The notes under the pieces: generated by a model
What the model saw: the letters and a program-made list of their open reading frames with translations, nothing else
What the model was told of the DNA's origin: nothing
The model's database searches: none
In this document: positions 55,436 to 64,000 of the stretch, in pieces
Layout of the letters: every line of letters starts with the position of its first letter
Position numbering within the stretch: the stretch's first letter is position 1
Assembly: GCA_911387785.2 (NCBI GenBank)
Contig: OU426979.1
Span: forward strand, 112,962,079-113,026,078
Source of the DNA: Aelia acuminata
Taxonomy: Eukaryota > Arthropoda > Insecta > Hemiptera > Pentatomidae
Direction: 5' to 3'
DNA length: 64,000 nucleotides
Translations under genes and position numbers: made by a program

Positions 55436-55837
55436 TTCTAAACTTAAAAGTAGTGGGTAAAAAAGAAAGTGTCATACCCAGAGGTATATAAACTCAAGTC
55501 AAACAAGCTCCATGCAATGCTCAGGGGGATAGGGCTGGGTCTTCTCAATAAGCGGAGATTACTATTTACATGCAATCTATTTACAAAAATATGTATAGTT
55601 AAAATTAATATACGATTATAAAATAAAGAAAGAACGGTAATAAAGATATGAAATGAATAACCTAATGAATATACACAACTTAAAACTAAGGAATACAATT
55701 ATACACAAACTATATACAGTCATTTTACGTGCAAGCGAAGCAATAGTAATGATAGAAATAGTCTCTAAGTCCATAACATCAAAATATAGATATTAACGTA
55801 GCATGCCTCTAAACTAATTCATTCAAAATTTAACAGA

Positions 55838-56910
55838 TTTTTACTTTCACTTATATATGAAATATATAGTCAGTGGAAGTATTGCGATCGTGAAAAATTT
55901 CGACTTCCGGTTTTCAACGGAAATACACGTTTTAGGGTCCCTTGAGTCCAAATAACCAAGTCCCGCGAAATGGACTGTGTGTGTGTGTGTGTGTGAACAG
56001 ACTAGCTCAAAAACTATAAGCCGTGCAAATCTGAAATTGGATATTTAGTGTAAGTATATGCCCGCGATGTGACAGCAAAAATTTCATCAAAATTGGTCAA
56101 ACGGAGGGGGTACTTTATTTAATAACTTTTTACGTTTTTATCGATTTTCTCGAAAACGGCTCTAACGATTTTGATTAAACTGAGTATTTGATGCATTAAT
56201 ATGCACGAGATTCGACTGAAAAAAATTCATCAAAATTGATCAACCGGAGGGGGTACTTTGCTTAATAAATTGTGTCCCACTTTTACGTGTTTTTTTTTCA
56301 TTTACCCATAAACGGCTTTAACGATTTTGATCAAACTTGGTATTTAGTATATGTATGTGCCTGCGATGTGACAGTAAAAATTTCACCAAAATCGATCAAT
56401 TGGAGGGGGCACTTTACTGAATAAATGTTGTCTCATTTTCACGTGTGTTTTTTATTTACTCAAAAACGGGTTTAACGATTTTGATCAAACTTGGTATTTG
56501 GTGTATGTATATGCCCGAGATACGACTGTAAATATTTCATCAAAATTGATCAACCGGAGGGGGGACTTTACTTAATAAATTTTGTCTCATTTTCACGTGT
56601 GTTTTTTATTTACTCAAAAACGGGTTTAACGATTTTGATCAAACTTGGTATTTGGTGTATGTATGTGCCAGCGATGTGACAGTAAAAATTTTATCAAGAT
56701 TGATCAAATGGAGGGGGTACTTTACTTAATAAATTTTGTATCATTTTCACGTGTGTTTTTTATTTACTCATAAACGGCTAAAATAAGAAATGAATGTGGA
56801 AAGATTTGTGACTTTGGGAAGTGGCAATTAACAAAACACACCAATTTCTAATCTAAATAAGTTAGTAAGTGATAGTTGTGTCTTGCGCGCACGCACCAGA
56901 CTTTTTTTTT
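55838..56910. mobile_element. Family H element, copy C
   Basis: Full structure, but diverged from copies A and B: shorter (GT)n, five internal units, end GCGCGCACGCACCAGACTTTTT. It shares more detail with copy D (TACGTTTTTATCGATTTTCT, GATGCATT.ATATGC), suggesting two subfamilies. Confidence 0.8.
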
Positions 56911-56980
56911 TCAATCAGTGAATGTTATTGCCGCGTTGCCACAGTAACTAGCAGTGGTTACACTTCCTCTTCTGAGACTC

Positions 56981-57540
56981 TCACGCTGATTCTCTTAATC
57001 TGTTGTGAAAAGGCTTCAGCTGGGATACATGGTAGGTTCCAACGCTGTTTCCTTCTTCATCCTCCAAGTAGAAAACGTTTGCCGACTTCTTCTTTATGAT
57101 TTTAAAGGGACCTTCGAATTTCGGCACCAGTTTTGAACAAAAGGCGTCAGCTGCTGATGGTAGCCGGTGTGCGCGCCGAAGAACTAAGTAACCTTCCTTA
57201 AACACAGACTCTCGCTTGTTTCTGTCTACACTGGCTACACACAAGTTTTTCTCAACTAGTAACCTTAGTCCATCTAGATTTTTAATTTGAGATGTCCAGG
57301 TCAAAATAGGGAGCGGTTTAAGATCCTCAGAGTCTGCTTTAGTAAACAAGGCATTGGGAGCTATTAGTTCTCGCCCCATATTTAAATAGGCAGGGGTAAA
57401 ACCATAGAGTATAGAATAACATAGTGGAGTCACCACGTGGTTGGAAGTGTGCACCGATTCCCCTACTATGGGAGGTCCCAAAGCGCTCCCGCCTTTTACC
57501 AGTTCGAAAGGAATCTCTCGATTATTGATCATGCATTGTT
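56981..57540 (-). pseudogene. Gypsy integrase C-terminal fragment (second gypsy lineage)
   Basis: The open minus-strand frame of 183 codons reads YSILYGFTPAYLNMGRELIAP (end of the integrase core), a linker with RLLVEKNLCVA and VFKEGYLVLRRAHRLPSAA, then FCSKLVPKFEGPFKIIKK and YHVSQLKPFHN, the typical SH3-like C-terminal integrase domain of gypsy elements (KLxPKFxGPFxI...HVSxLKP). It differs clearly from the element at 40.2 kb, which has a different C-terminus. No RT or LTR was found next to it. The catalytic DDE residues are missing, so it is a fragment, though the frame is unbroken and thus fairly young. Confidence 0.75.
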
Positions 57541-57572
57541 CATTTTTATTTATCAGAGCTCTTTTGGAGTAT

Positions 57573-57595
57573 TTTTTACTTTCACTTACCTATAT
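57573..57595. mobile_element. Family H element, copy D, left tip
   Basis: TTTTTACTTTCACTTACCTATAT, the family H start, cut at 57595 by the LINE that follows. The rest of the same element begins at 61469. Confidence 0.75.
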
Positions 57596-57736
57596 TATTT
57601 ATTTATTTAACAACCCTCCCCTGCCTTTAAGCCAATACGGGCGTTTGCAGTTGTGGGGTGATAGGCATACCTAACAACCCACCGCTGCAATAGAAACAAT
57701 AGTCCTTCGTTACTTTAGTCTCTCTTCAATTGAGCC

Positions 57737-58960
57737 TCATTCCGGTGGTTTCCCTGGTGCAACTCCTCTTCTTCCCAGAGTGAAGTGGGCTGGTCCAAGG
57801 ACTTCCTTCCACCCGTAGATGAAGGACTTAAAATGAGGATACCTGTCCTCCGTGACGAACTGAGGGAGAACGCTCTCCATCATAGCGTAGAGTCCTGTCT
57901 CCCTCATAAGCTTGGCCCTCAGTGCCTCACAGGCGGTACAAGAAAGTACGATATGCTCGGCGGTCTTCGGCACTCCGCAACTTGGGCACAGGGGATTGAT
58001 ATTTATACCGTGGTCTGCGAGCTTCGCTCGGAAACCCCCATGCCCCGTGAGAATCGGGGAGATCCAATAGTCCGGGAGGATCCAAGTTGCTTCTAATCGT
58101 GATCCGACAGTGGGGAAGTATTTTCTCAAGGTAGCCCCCTTTTGAGAGGTCGTCCACCGTCGGTTCCATTCCTCTAGTGTATCCTCCCGGAGGATCCTCT
58201 TCCATTTGCTGGGTTCATCTGCTATTCTCAGTCGGATGTTTTCTGGTAGATCCGCCAAGCCTTGCATTTTAACAAGATATCTGTAACAATCTTCTCTTAG
58301 CAGGAGGTCGAGAGGAATTCCTCCTGCCAAGACCTGCACCGCCTCGTGAGACACTGTCCGGTAAGATCTGACCCGAAGCAGAGCCATCCCCCTGAACAGA
58401 CGCCAATTTGCACCGCTGTCTCTGCGAGAGAATTCTGTACCATGCTGGGGACGCGTACCTCAGTATACCCAAAACCACTCCTTTGTAAATAGTAAGTGTA
58501 GTTGGATACCTGAGGCCCCAGAAGGCGCCCCCGATGCGACTGAGTCCATTAAGAGCAAGGCCCACCCTACTTTTCAAATAGTCCAAGTGAGGCGTCATAC
58601 CGAAATTCTTGCCTAATCTAATCCCTAAGTATGTGACTACCTCACTTGGACGTATCCTTGAATCTTCTATAACAATAGTTATAGGGTGAGCCCTATCTGT
58701 CGTCCCTCGCAAGAGAATGGCCTGAGTCTTGGCAGCGGCCATCTTTAACTTCTTCTTCTCGCACCAGCGCCGCACAAGGTTGGCGCATCGCTCAGCTTCG
58801 GTTTTTAATCTGGCTCTGCTGTTCGAGGCCACCACAACGGCCAGATCGTCGACCTAGGCAGTGGAGGGGAACTGCTCATCTTCCAGCACTCCCAGCAACT
58901 CGTCGAATACTAACTTCCATATAGCAGGACCAAGGACGGATCCTTGCGGGCAACTTCTTT
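57737..58960 (-). pseudogene. R1-like LINE RT (internally deleted) and C-terminal domain
   Basis: The endonuclease frame runs on through ITDWSAFRLEGSMER straight into SCPQGSVLGPAIWKLVFDEL, RT motif B. RT motifs 0 to A, including the first catalytic Asp, are missing, apparently by an in-frame deletion. Motif C reads TA*VDDLAVVV, with a TAG (58854-58856) at the residue before VDD. The thumb follows (AAAKTQAILLRG, VTYLGIRLGKNFG, LRYASPAWY). A frameshift near 58350 leads to frame 58387-57737 with the C-terminal domain (RTVSHEAVQVLAGGIPLDLL, LTGHGGFRAKLADHGI, CPSCGVPKTAEHIVLSC). Confidence 0.85.
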
Positions 58961-59720
58961 CCATAGAGCCTTCTAGCCGGAAGGCACTCCAATCTGTTAT
59001 TCGAGTTCTAAAACCCTTATCTATACCGTGGGAACTAATTGGACTCTCATTGAGCCAAAAAGCTATCGCTTGATGGTCGGAACTCGTCTCAGATCTGCGG
59101 ATCCAATCGGTTATACGGTTTGCTAGCGTCGGGGATGCCAGAGTCACATCAATCCAGCTATGCCCCATTGCACAGGAGAATATAGGGGCAGAAGCAGGGT
59201 CGTTCATAACTACCAGTTGACTTCTAGCAATAAATTCCCCGAGCTGAACGCCCCTTCTATTTGTTCGATTGGAACCCTAGACCGTGTTCCAGGAGTTGGT
59301 ATCTGAGCATATGATCACGTTCCTAGTGCAATTCGTGATCATCTCCTCAGCGGATATATCTCTTGCAATACCATTTCCATCTGGTAGGTGTGTAGATACC
59401 AGCGTGAAGGAGACATTACGCCATCTTATGTGACAAGCGACACAATCCGCCGTGGTGTACTGTCTCAGATCCATCACATCGAGGTTCGGGTTATTAACCA
59501 CTATGGCAGCTCTGGGCCTCCTCTCTCTACTGCTCAGAGCTATAACCCTCGATGTGAGACCAAATCCCGTTACCAAGTTCCCACGGCAGCACGGTTTCTG
59601 GACCGCCATGATATCGCATTGATGAGAGAGAGCGCGGAGCTCATCTGCTACAATATGCCGGCGGCCCATGTTGAGCTGGAGGATGGCAAGCTTACTCTTA
59701 AAAGGTTCGTTTCGCTACCT
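58960..59720 (-). pseudogene. R1-like LINE endonuclease with one amber stop
   Basis: Minus-strand frame 2 reads QCDIMAVQKPCCRG (with Gln where many have Glu), RRPRAAIVVNNPNLDVMDL, FTLVSTHLPDG, VIICSDTNSWNTV, then a TAG at 59277-59279, and GSNRTNRRGVQLGEFIARSQ continues in the same frame. In relatives the stop position is Trp (TGG), so one G-to-A change explains it. The end has WIDVTLASPTLANRI and SSDHQAIAF (catalytic SDH). The enzyme nicks target DNA. Confidence 0.8.
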
Positions 59721-59732
59721 CCTTAGCCCACT

Positions 59733-61146
59733 TTATGTGCACAGGGCACTCCCTGCTGCCCGCCTTGTGTTTCCGTTGACTTGCTGGAACGTGATCATCA
59801 TCCTCAATGACCCTCGGACACAGTTAATACAGGTCGGGCCTATAAGTTCTTTCTTCTTGGGGCACTCTTTAAGAACGTGGACGGATAATGCACGCCAAAT
59901 GCATACTAAAGCATTTTCTTGGCATGTGGCTTTAGAGTGTCCATATCCCTGGCATTTACATCTAGGAGCGTCGAGGTAGTCTTTGAAAGTAATTGCCCAC
60001 CATCCCCCATCTATACTTGCTAGTTCTAATAGCAGGAACCTGACCGTTGGGTGAACTTCCACTACACAGTTCTTCGTAAACCCGTTTCTTGCCACTGAGG
60101 AAAAAAGTGGCCGGAGATCCTCAATGACCAGCGGAGTGGGGCCCGAATTCTTCCCCATAAGAACCTTACCAGCTCCGCTGAATCCCATGAGAAGGAACTC
60201 CCTGCACTTCAAGTCTGGGCTTTTTCCTCAGGGCTAGTTTAGCTTGCAGACCTTTGTCCCTTAATCCCTGCCATCCAATCACCTTTGTTGCATCAGCTGT
60301 ATCATCAACGCGAACCAAGACTGAGCCAGCTTTGGTCGTTCGGACGATTGAAGCCTTTACCCCTATTTCATTTGGTGACGGCAATACATGAATTATATCA
60401 GATGGTCTCTTGCCCGCCCCGCTAATAGTGATGTATGTTGATCTGGGAGTTTGAGTCGGTTTTGACGGCAAAGATCTTACGATCTCTGCTATCGTTAGCG
60501 GTTTCTTCGGTCCTTCAGAGCCTTTTTCCAGTCCTTTTGGAGTTTCTCGTTGCACCTGTAAATATTGAGAATTGTTAGCAACACTTGTTTTTTTCCTTTT
60601 TTTCTTGCTTGTAACGAGTTGGAATTGCTCATTATCAAGGACCGTCGAAGGCATGTCCATCCCTCGAGGTGTTTGCGGTTCCGCAGATGGACCTGCTTTA
60701 GGTTCCAGACATTGAGGAGGTACATTGTCCTTACCTTGTGCCGAAAGGGCCTCAACAATTTTCGGTATAGAGGTCTCAACAACGATATTTGTCAGTAATT
60801 CCCGAATTGACTCAGATGACAATGCTTCCTGTATTGCCCTTTGGACATGGGAAGTCACTTGTCTATAGCCCACGCTCTCCCTGTCTTCTAATCTTTCGAC
60901 CAGATCAACAAGACCTTGTATTTTATTGTTGATATAGTCTTTGATACTACCTACGGATTTTTTTTCATATTTATTAATGTATACTCGGAGGTTATCCTGC
61001 ATACGCTTGGCGTCCTTAAATAGGCTACCTAACTCTTCCGATATCATTTCAGAACCAGGAGAAACCTTCCTGGCCCTTTTAAGATTACTTTTGCAGCCTT
61101 TAGAAGCTGCTGCTTCATCCTCAGGTGAAGCACTATCTATTAACAT
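59733..61146 (-). pseudogene. R1-like LINE ORF1 (gag-like)
   Basis: ATG at 61146 starts 326 codons: an acidic, Ser-rich N-terminus, a helical stretch (LFKDAKRMQDNLRVYINKYE, IQGLVDLVERLED) that may form a coiled coil, a Lys-rich region (TSKKKRKK) and a domain ending VLVRVDDTADATKVIGWQGL. A frameshift near 60190 leads into frame 60212-59733, which carries Cys/His knuckles (CKCQGYGHSKATC, a Cys-poor middle one, CPKKKELIGPTCINC). The first knuckle has one residue too few between its first two Cys. ORF1 binds the LINE RNA. Confidence 0.8.
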
Positions 61147-61468
61147 GGTTTGTGATAACTTATATTACCAATGCACTTTTCCACACTATATATACACTGT
61201 GTAATACTGGTGCTTACCTTCCTGTAGGTCCTACTGAATTTCCAATCACTTAAATTCAAGAAAAAAAAAAAAAAGAAATAGTTTAAAACACTTCAGAACC
61301 TTAACCTATAAGTAACTATAAAACAAATTTTGATATGAACATTAACGAAAAACATAAATATAACACGAAAACATGAACGAAACACAGGAACAAACAATTA
61401 AACAAACAAAAACAATTCAACTAGCAAAATAGTACGTTATCACCCAGCAACCTCATATAACCTCCGTC
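61147..61468 (-). other. 5' UTR of the R1-like LINE
   Basis: Non-coding stretch between the ORF1 ATG and the TSD. It contains an A-run (61260-61274) and an A/C-rich section. Being complete to the TSD, it shows the LINE is full length at its 5' end. Confidence 0.6.
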
Positions 61469-62168
61469 TCACTTACCTATATATGAAATATATACGTAAG
61501 TGGAAGTATTGCGATCGTGAAAAATTTCGACTTCCGGTTTTCAACGGAAATACACGTGAACAGACTAGCTCAAAAACTATAAGCCGTGCGAATCCGATAT
61601 TGGATATTTAGTGTATGTATATGCCCGCGATGTGACAGCAAAAATTTCATCAAAATTGGTCAAACGGGGGGGGGGGGGGATACTTTATTTAATAACTTTT
61701 TACGTTTTTATCGATTTTCTCGAAAACGGCTCTAACGATTTTGATTAAACTGAGTATTTGATGCATTGATATGCCCGAGATTTGACTGCAAAAATTTCAT
61801 CAAAATTGATCAACCGGAGGGGGTACTTTACTTAATAAATTGTTTCCCACTTTTACGTGTTTTTTTTTCATTTACCCAAAAACGGCTTTAACGATTTTGA
61901 TCAAACTTGGTATTTAGTATATGTATGTGCCCGCGATGTGACAGTAAAATTTTTATCAACATTGATCAAATGGAGGGGGTACATTACTTAATAAATTTTG
62001 TATCGTTTTCACGTGTTTTTATTTACTCATAAACGGCAAAAATAAGCAATGAATGTGAAAAATTTTTGACTTTGTGAAGTGGCAATTAAGAAAAAACGTC
62101 AATTTCTAATCTAAATAAGTTGGTAAGTGAAAGTTGTGTGTTGCGCGCACGCACCAGATTTTTTTGTT
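61469..62168. mobile_element. Family H element, copy D, main part
   Basis: Continues the element begun at 57573. It has the palindrome (ATATATGAAATATATACGTAAG, one base different), the conserved block, no (GT)n (deleted: ACACGTGAACAGACTAGCTC), about three internal units and the end GCGCGCACGCACCAGATTTT. A G-run (about 61667-61679) lies in the first unit. Confidence 0.8.
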
Positions 62169-62272
62169 TTTTTTTTGTGATAGTTGAAGTTTATAAAATG
62201 TCAAAAATGGTACAGAATTTGAATGCAAAAGCAAGTTCTCACATATTTAACTTCTTCTTCTTCGTTCTTCCC

Positions 62273-62572
62273 TTAGATGGCCAAGTCGGGAATTAAAGTA
62301 AAGAATTGGGCGGTCCTCCTTAGGTCCTCCGGGCTGCCGTAGAGCTTTCTTTGCATTTCAGTCGGGGTGGGCCAGAGCTGACTCCTTAGTTTGGAAAAGA
62401 GCCTGCATGTTTGTAGGATGTGGTCAGCATTTTGTTCACCCTCTCCACAATCGCAGAAGGGACTGGAGCCAATGTGAAACTTTTTAAACAGGTGGGCTCT
62501 GTTCTCGTCGAGTGAGTTCATGGATGGCATCCCCATGGTCATGATTTGGATGAGTCCTGATCCAACGGTCAC
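62273..62572 (-). pseudogene. LINE C-terminal fragment
   Basis: The open minus-strand frame of 99 codons reads ENRAHLFKKFHIGSSPFCDC, GEGEQNADHILQTCRLFSKLR, QLWPTPTEMQRKLYGSPEDL, RRTAQFF. The CxCG...EQxxxHILxxCxxxxxLRxxLWP...L.G...DLxxT pattern is the very common tail of insect LINE polyproteins after RNase H. The CCHC finger is intact. No upstream domain is present. Confidence 0.7.
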
Positions 62573-62768
62573 TAATTGCAGCTTTATTTATGGTATTTTG
62601 TTCCTCCAGACTAAGAGAACATTCGAACATTCGAATTAACTTCTCTCGGGTTTTTTAGTTTAATTATATTTTTTCGTCAATTGATAGGATTATGTAAGAA
62701 CTCTTTGTTCTAATTTTAGTTCTTCTATTTTAGATTTCCGGTTAGTACTTAATTAAAAGACAAATAGG

Positions 62769-63068
62769 TAAAAGCAATAAGAAGAGAAAATTCGGAACTC
62801 ACAAAAAATAGCTTCATTTGTAGTGAATATTCTAAGGAAGACAATTTCGAAATATCATTCTTTTCTGAATTTTCATGTAATTTTTTTTTCATATATCCAC
62901 GGTGGTGTTTGAAAAGGAAATTAACAAATCCTGAATTTGTGCCAGAAAAGATCCCAATATTAGAGGAAAATTTAGATTTACTAAACAAATTGATTCAAAC
63001 TAAAAAACCATTGCGGAACACGAAATTGAATAATAAAAGACTGAGGGCCGCTTTCTCCAAGTTAGTTT
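62769..63068 (+). CDS. Unassigned open frame, possible last exon of the CNBD2-like gene
   Basis: After a TAG at 62766 there is a 99-codon open stretch in very A+T-rich DNA: RRENSELTKNSFICSEYSKE, then YPRWCLKRKLTNPEFVPEKI and EENLDLLNKLIQTKK, ending TAA at 63068. It is Lys/Glu-rich and looks coding, but I recognise no domain. Its last residues enter the repeat that starts near 63051. A join from the 51754 donor would need an acceptor AAAAG at 62775 with little polypyrimidine tract. It may equally be a chance frame or part of another gene. Confidence 0.25.
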
Positions 63069-63240
63069 AAACCGAGTTTAAATTTAATCCGGATTATCTC
63101 TTGGTTTAAACCAGATATGAGTTTCTTCAAGTCGGTTTAACCACTAAACTTGGTTTAAACTTAGATTAAGTTAATCCATCGTTTTTCCCGGTTTAAACTC
63201 TGGTTTAGGTTTAAACTGCAAAATATAAACAAACATTTTG
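63051..63240. mobile_element. Probable PIF/Harbinger-type terminus rich in GTTTAAAC
   Basis: Begins GGGCCGCTTTCTCCAAGTTA. GGG(C)C-type ends are usual for PIF/Harbinger elements. Over 170 bp it contains at least six GGTTTAAAC/AGTTTAAA motifs in both orientations (63066-63220). Downstream are a possible transposase start (63345-63425) and a Myb/SANT-like fragment. The other terminus must lie beyond the window. Confidence 0.5.
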
Positions 63241-63740
63241 TGTGATAACATCCTCGCTCTTGTTACTCAAGAATTATTGTTTTGCACTTGACTGAATACA
63301 AAAATGGAAAATATACATAATTGAAATTTTAAATGACATGGGAGAAGAAGATTATGATGTGTTTTTGTTGCCAAGAGACGCATCAATAGACGCAATCAGT
63401 TAATCCAAGAATATTTTCAGAATATGTTACATCAGTGAAGTATTGAGATAAAAAAAAAATGTTTCTTAACGTGCATTATTTTTATTGTAATTGGTTCATA
63501 ATTAATATTAAGGTTATGTTCTAAATTATGTTTCACTTGAATATCTCATAATAATGTAATTTAATTATTATTAAGCTATAATAATTATATATCGCTCAAC
63601 TTAGATCATTTACTATTTAAACAAAATGATAATAATAATAAAAAGGTTCAACATTATTTGAAAAAAAATTTATGAAATGTAATAGAGGTTATTATTATTA
63701 TCGGCATAATATTATAAAGAACATTTTATTAACATACAAA

Positions 63741-63950
63741 TTAAATCTCTGAAAACAGCACCGCTCGTTTCAATGAATTTATTCGCCAATTTCTTCCATT
63801 CATCCTCCTTTTCTTTGAAAGTGACGAAATCTGTTCTTTTGGTTTCAAAAATGTTTCTCTTATCTTCACTTTTCTCAGAACATTAATGTCACACTGAGAA
63901 AAGTTTTTACTTCTTTTTGCTCCATTTTTATAGAACACTTTCACCTTATT
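63741..63950 (-). pseudogene. Myb/SANT-like (trihelix) DNA-binding fragment
   Basis: The minus strand reads AKRSKNFSQCDINVL in one frame. After a shift it continues as NIFETKRTDFVTFKEKEDEW, KKLANKF and SGAVFRDL. This is the pattern of the Myb/SANT-like domain (Adf-1/zeste type: ..KRSxNFSxxExxxL...I..KRTD..T...K...W..IA..FN). PIF/Harbinger transposons carry such a gene beside their transposase. One frameshift near 63860 and the window end limit the view. Confidence 0.55.
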
Positions 63951-64000
63951 TACTTTTTTGGTAAAAACAAAATAATATGTATAAATAATCTTTCCATAAC

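Larger units (their letters stand above)
57596..61468 (-). mobile_element. R1-like LINE with 14-bp TSD, internally deleted
   Basis: Perfect 14-bp duplications, TCACTTACCTATAT, at 57582-57595 and 61469-61482 flank a 3.87-kb minus-strand LINE. The 3' tail is an AAAT-type repeat next to 57596. It has a 5' UTR (61147-61468), ORF1 (about 59733-61146), endonuclease (about 58960-59720), a shortened RT and a C-terminal domain (57737-58835). Because it splits a family H element, the LINE is younger than that copy. Confidence 0.9.

Noticed and set aside
55470..55483. GTCATACCCAGAGG as a partner 5' LTR for the envelope-like element
   Set aside because: Only a short match to the LTR start near 53031 and in the opposite orientation.

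Overview
The window is eukaryotic nuclear DNA, almost certainly from an insect and possibly a hemipteran (low confidence on the order). It is visibly A+T-rich, has spliced coding exons with GT...AG borders, and is crowded with insect-type retrotransposons (R1-like, RTE-like, Jockey/I-like LINEs and Ty3/gypsy elements), Helitrons, DNA transposons with terminal inverted repeats (TIRs) and tRNA-derived SINEs. No operon, plasmid, phage or CRISPR structure was seen.

The one host gene I can support lies on the + strand from about 36.3 to 51.8 kb. Five exons, plus a possible first exon, join in phase into a protein with two cyclic-nucleotide-binding (CNB) domains, resembling the CNBD2 family. Its introns hold a gypsy retrotransposon (40.2-44.3 kb), a TTAA-flanked DNA transposon carrying a Helentron-like element (45.7-48.1 kb), and two copies of another TIR repeat. 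Its 3' end is not identified; an open frame near 62.8-63.1 kb is only a weak candidate.

Layout, left to right. 0.1-1.3 kb: long inverted repeat. 2.76-4.86 kb: DNA transposon with perfect 34-bp TIRs, repeated subterminal motifs, a broken DDE-like transposase and a tRNA-like sequence. 10.2-13.6 kb: RTE-like LINE on the minus strand, interrupted by the 5' part of a Jockey-like element on the plus strand. 15.8-17.9 kb: hairpin, SINE with a 13-bp target-site duplication (TSD), ~165-bp tandem repeat, (AT)n. 19.6-24.5 kb: two copies of a SINE with an AAAC tail flanking a 2.3-kb Helitron with helicase remains. 25.9-26.5 kb: LINE tail. 27.9-33.1 kb: three-level nest of a Helentron-like element, an R1-like LINE inserted at its (TG)n tract, and a 1.09-kb insert in that LINE. 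34.2-35.8 kb: LINE relic and a Helitron end. 36-52 kb: host gene. 52-57.5 kb: LINE and LTR-element remains with two Helentron-like copies. 57.6-61.5 kb: nearly full-length R1-like LINE with a 14-bp TSD, inside another Helentron-like copy. 62.3-64 kb: LINE tail, an unassigned open frame and a probable PIF/Harbinger element running off the end.

The commonest element (called family H below) starts with a short palindrome, carries a (GT)n tract and an array of ~150-bp units, and ends near a GC-rich motif. Its copies at 46.5 and 53.8 kb are almost identical, so it moved recently. Nearly every protein-coding element has frameshifts, stops or loss of an active site, so the mobile content looks mostly non-autonomous. 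Boundaries are by eye; no database search was possible.
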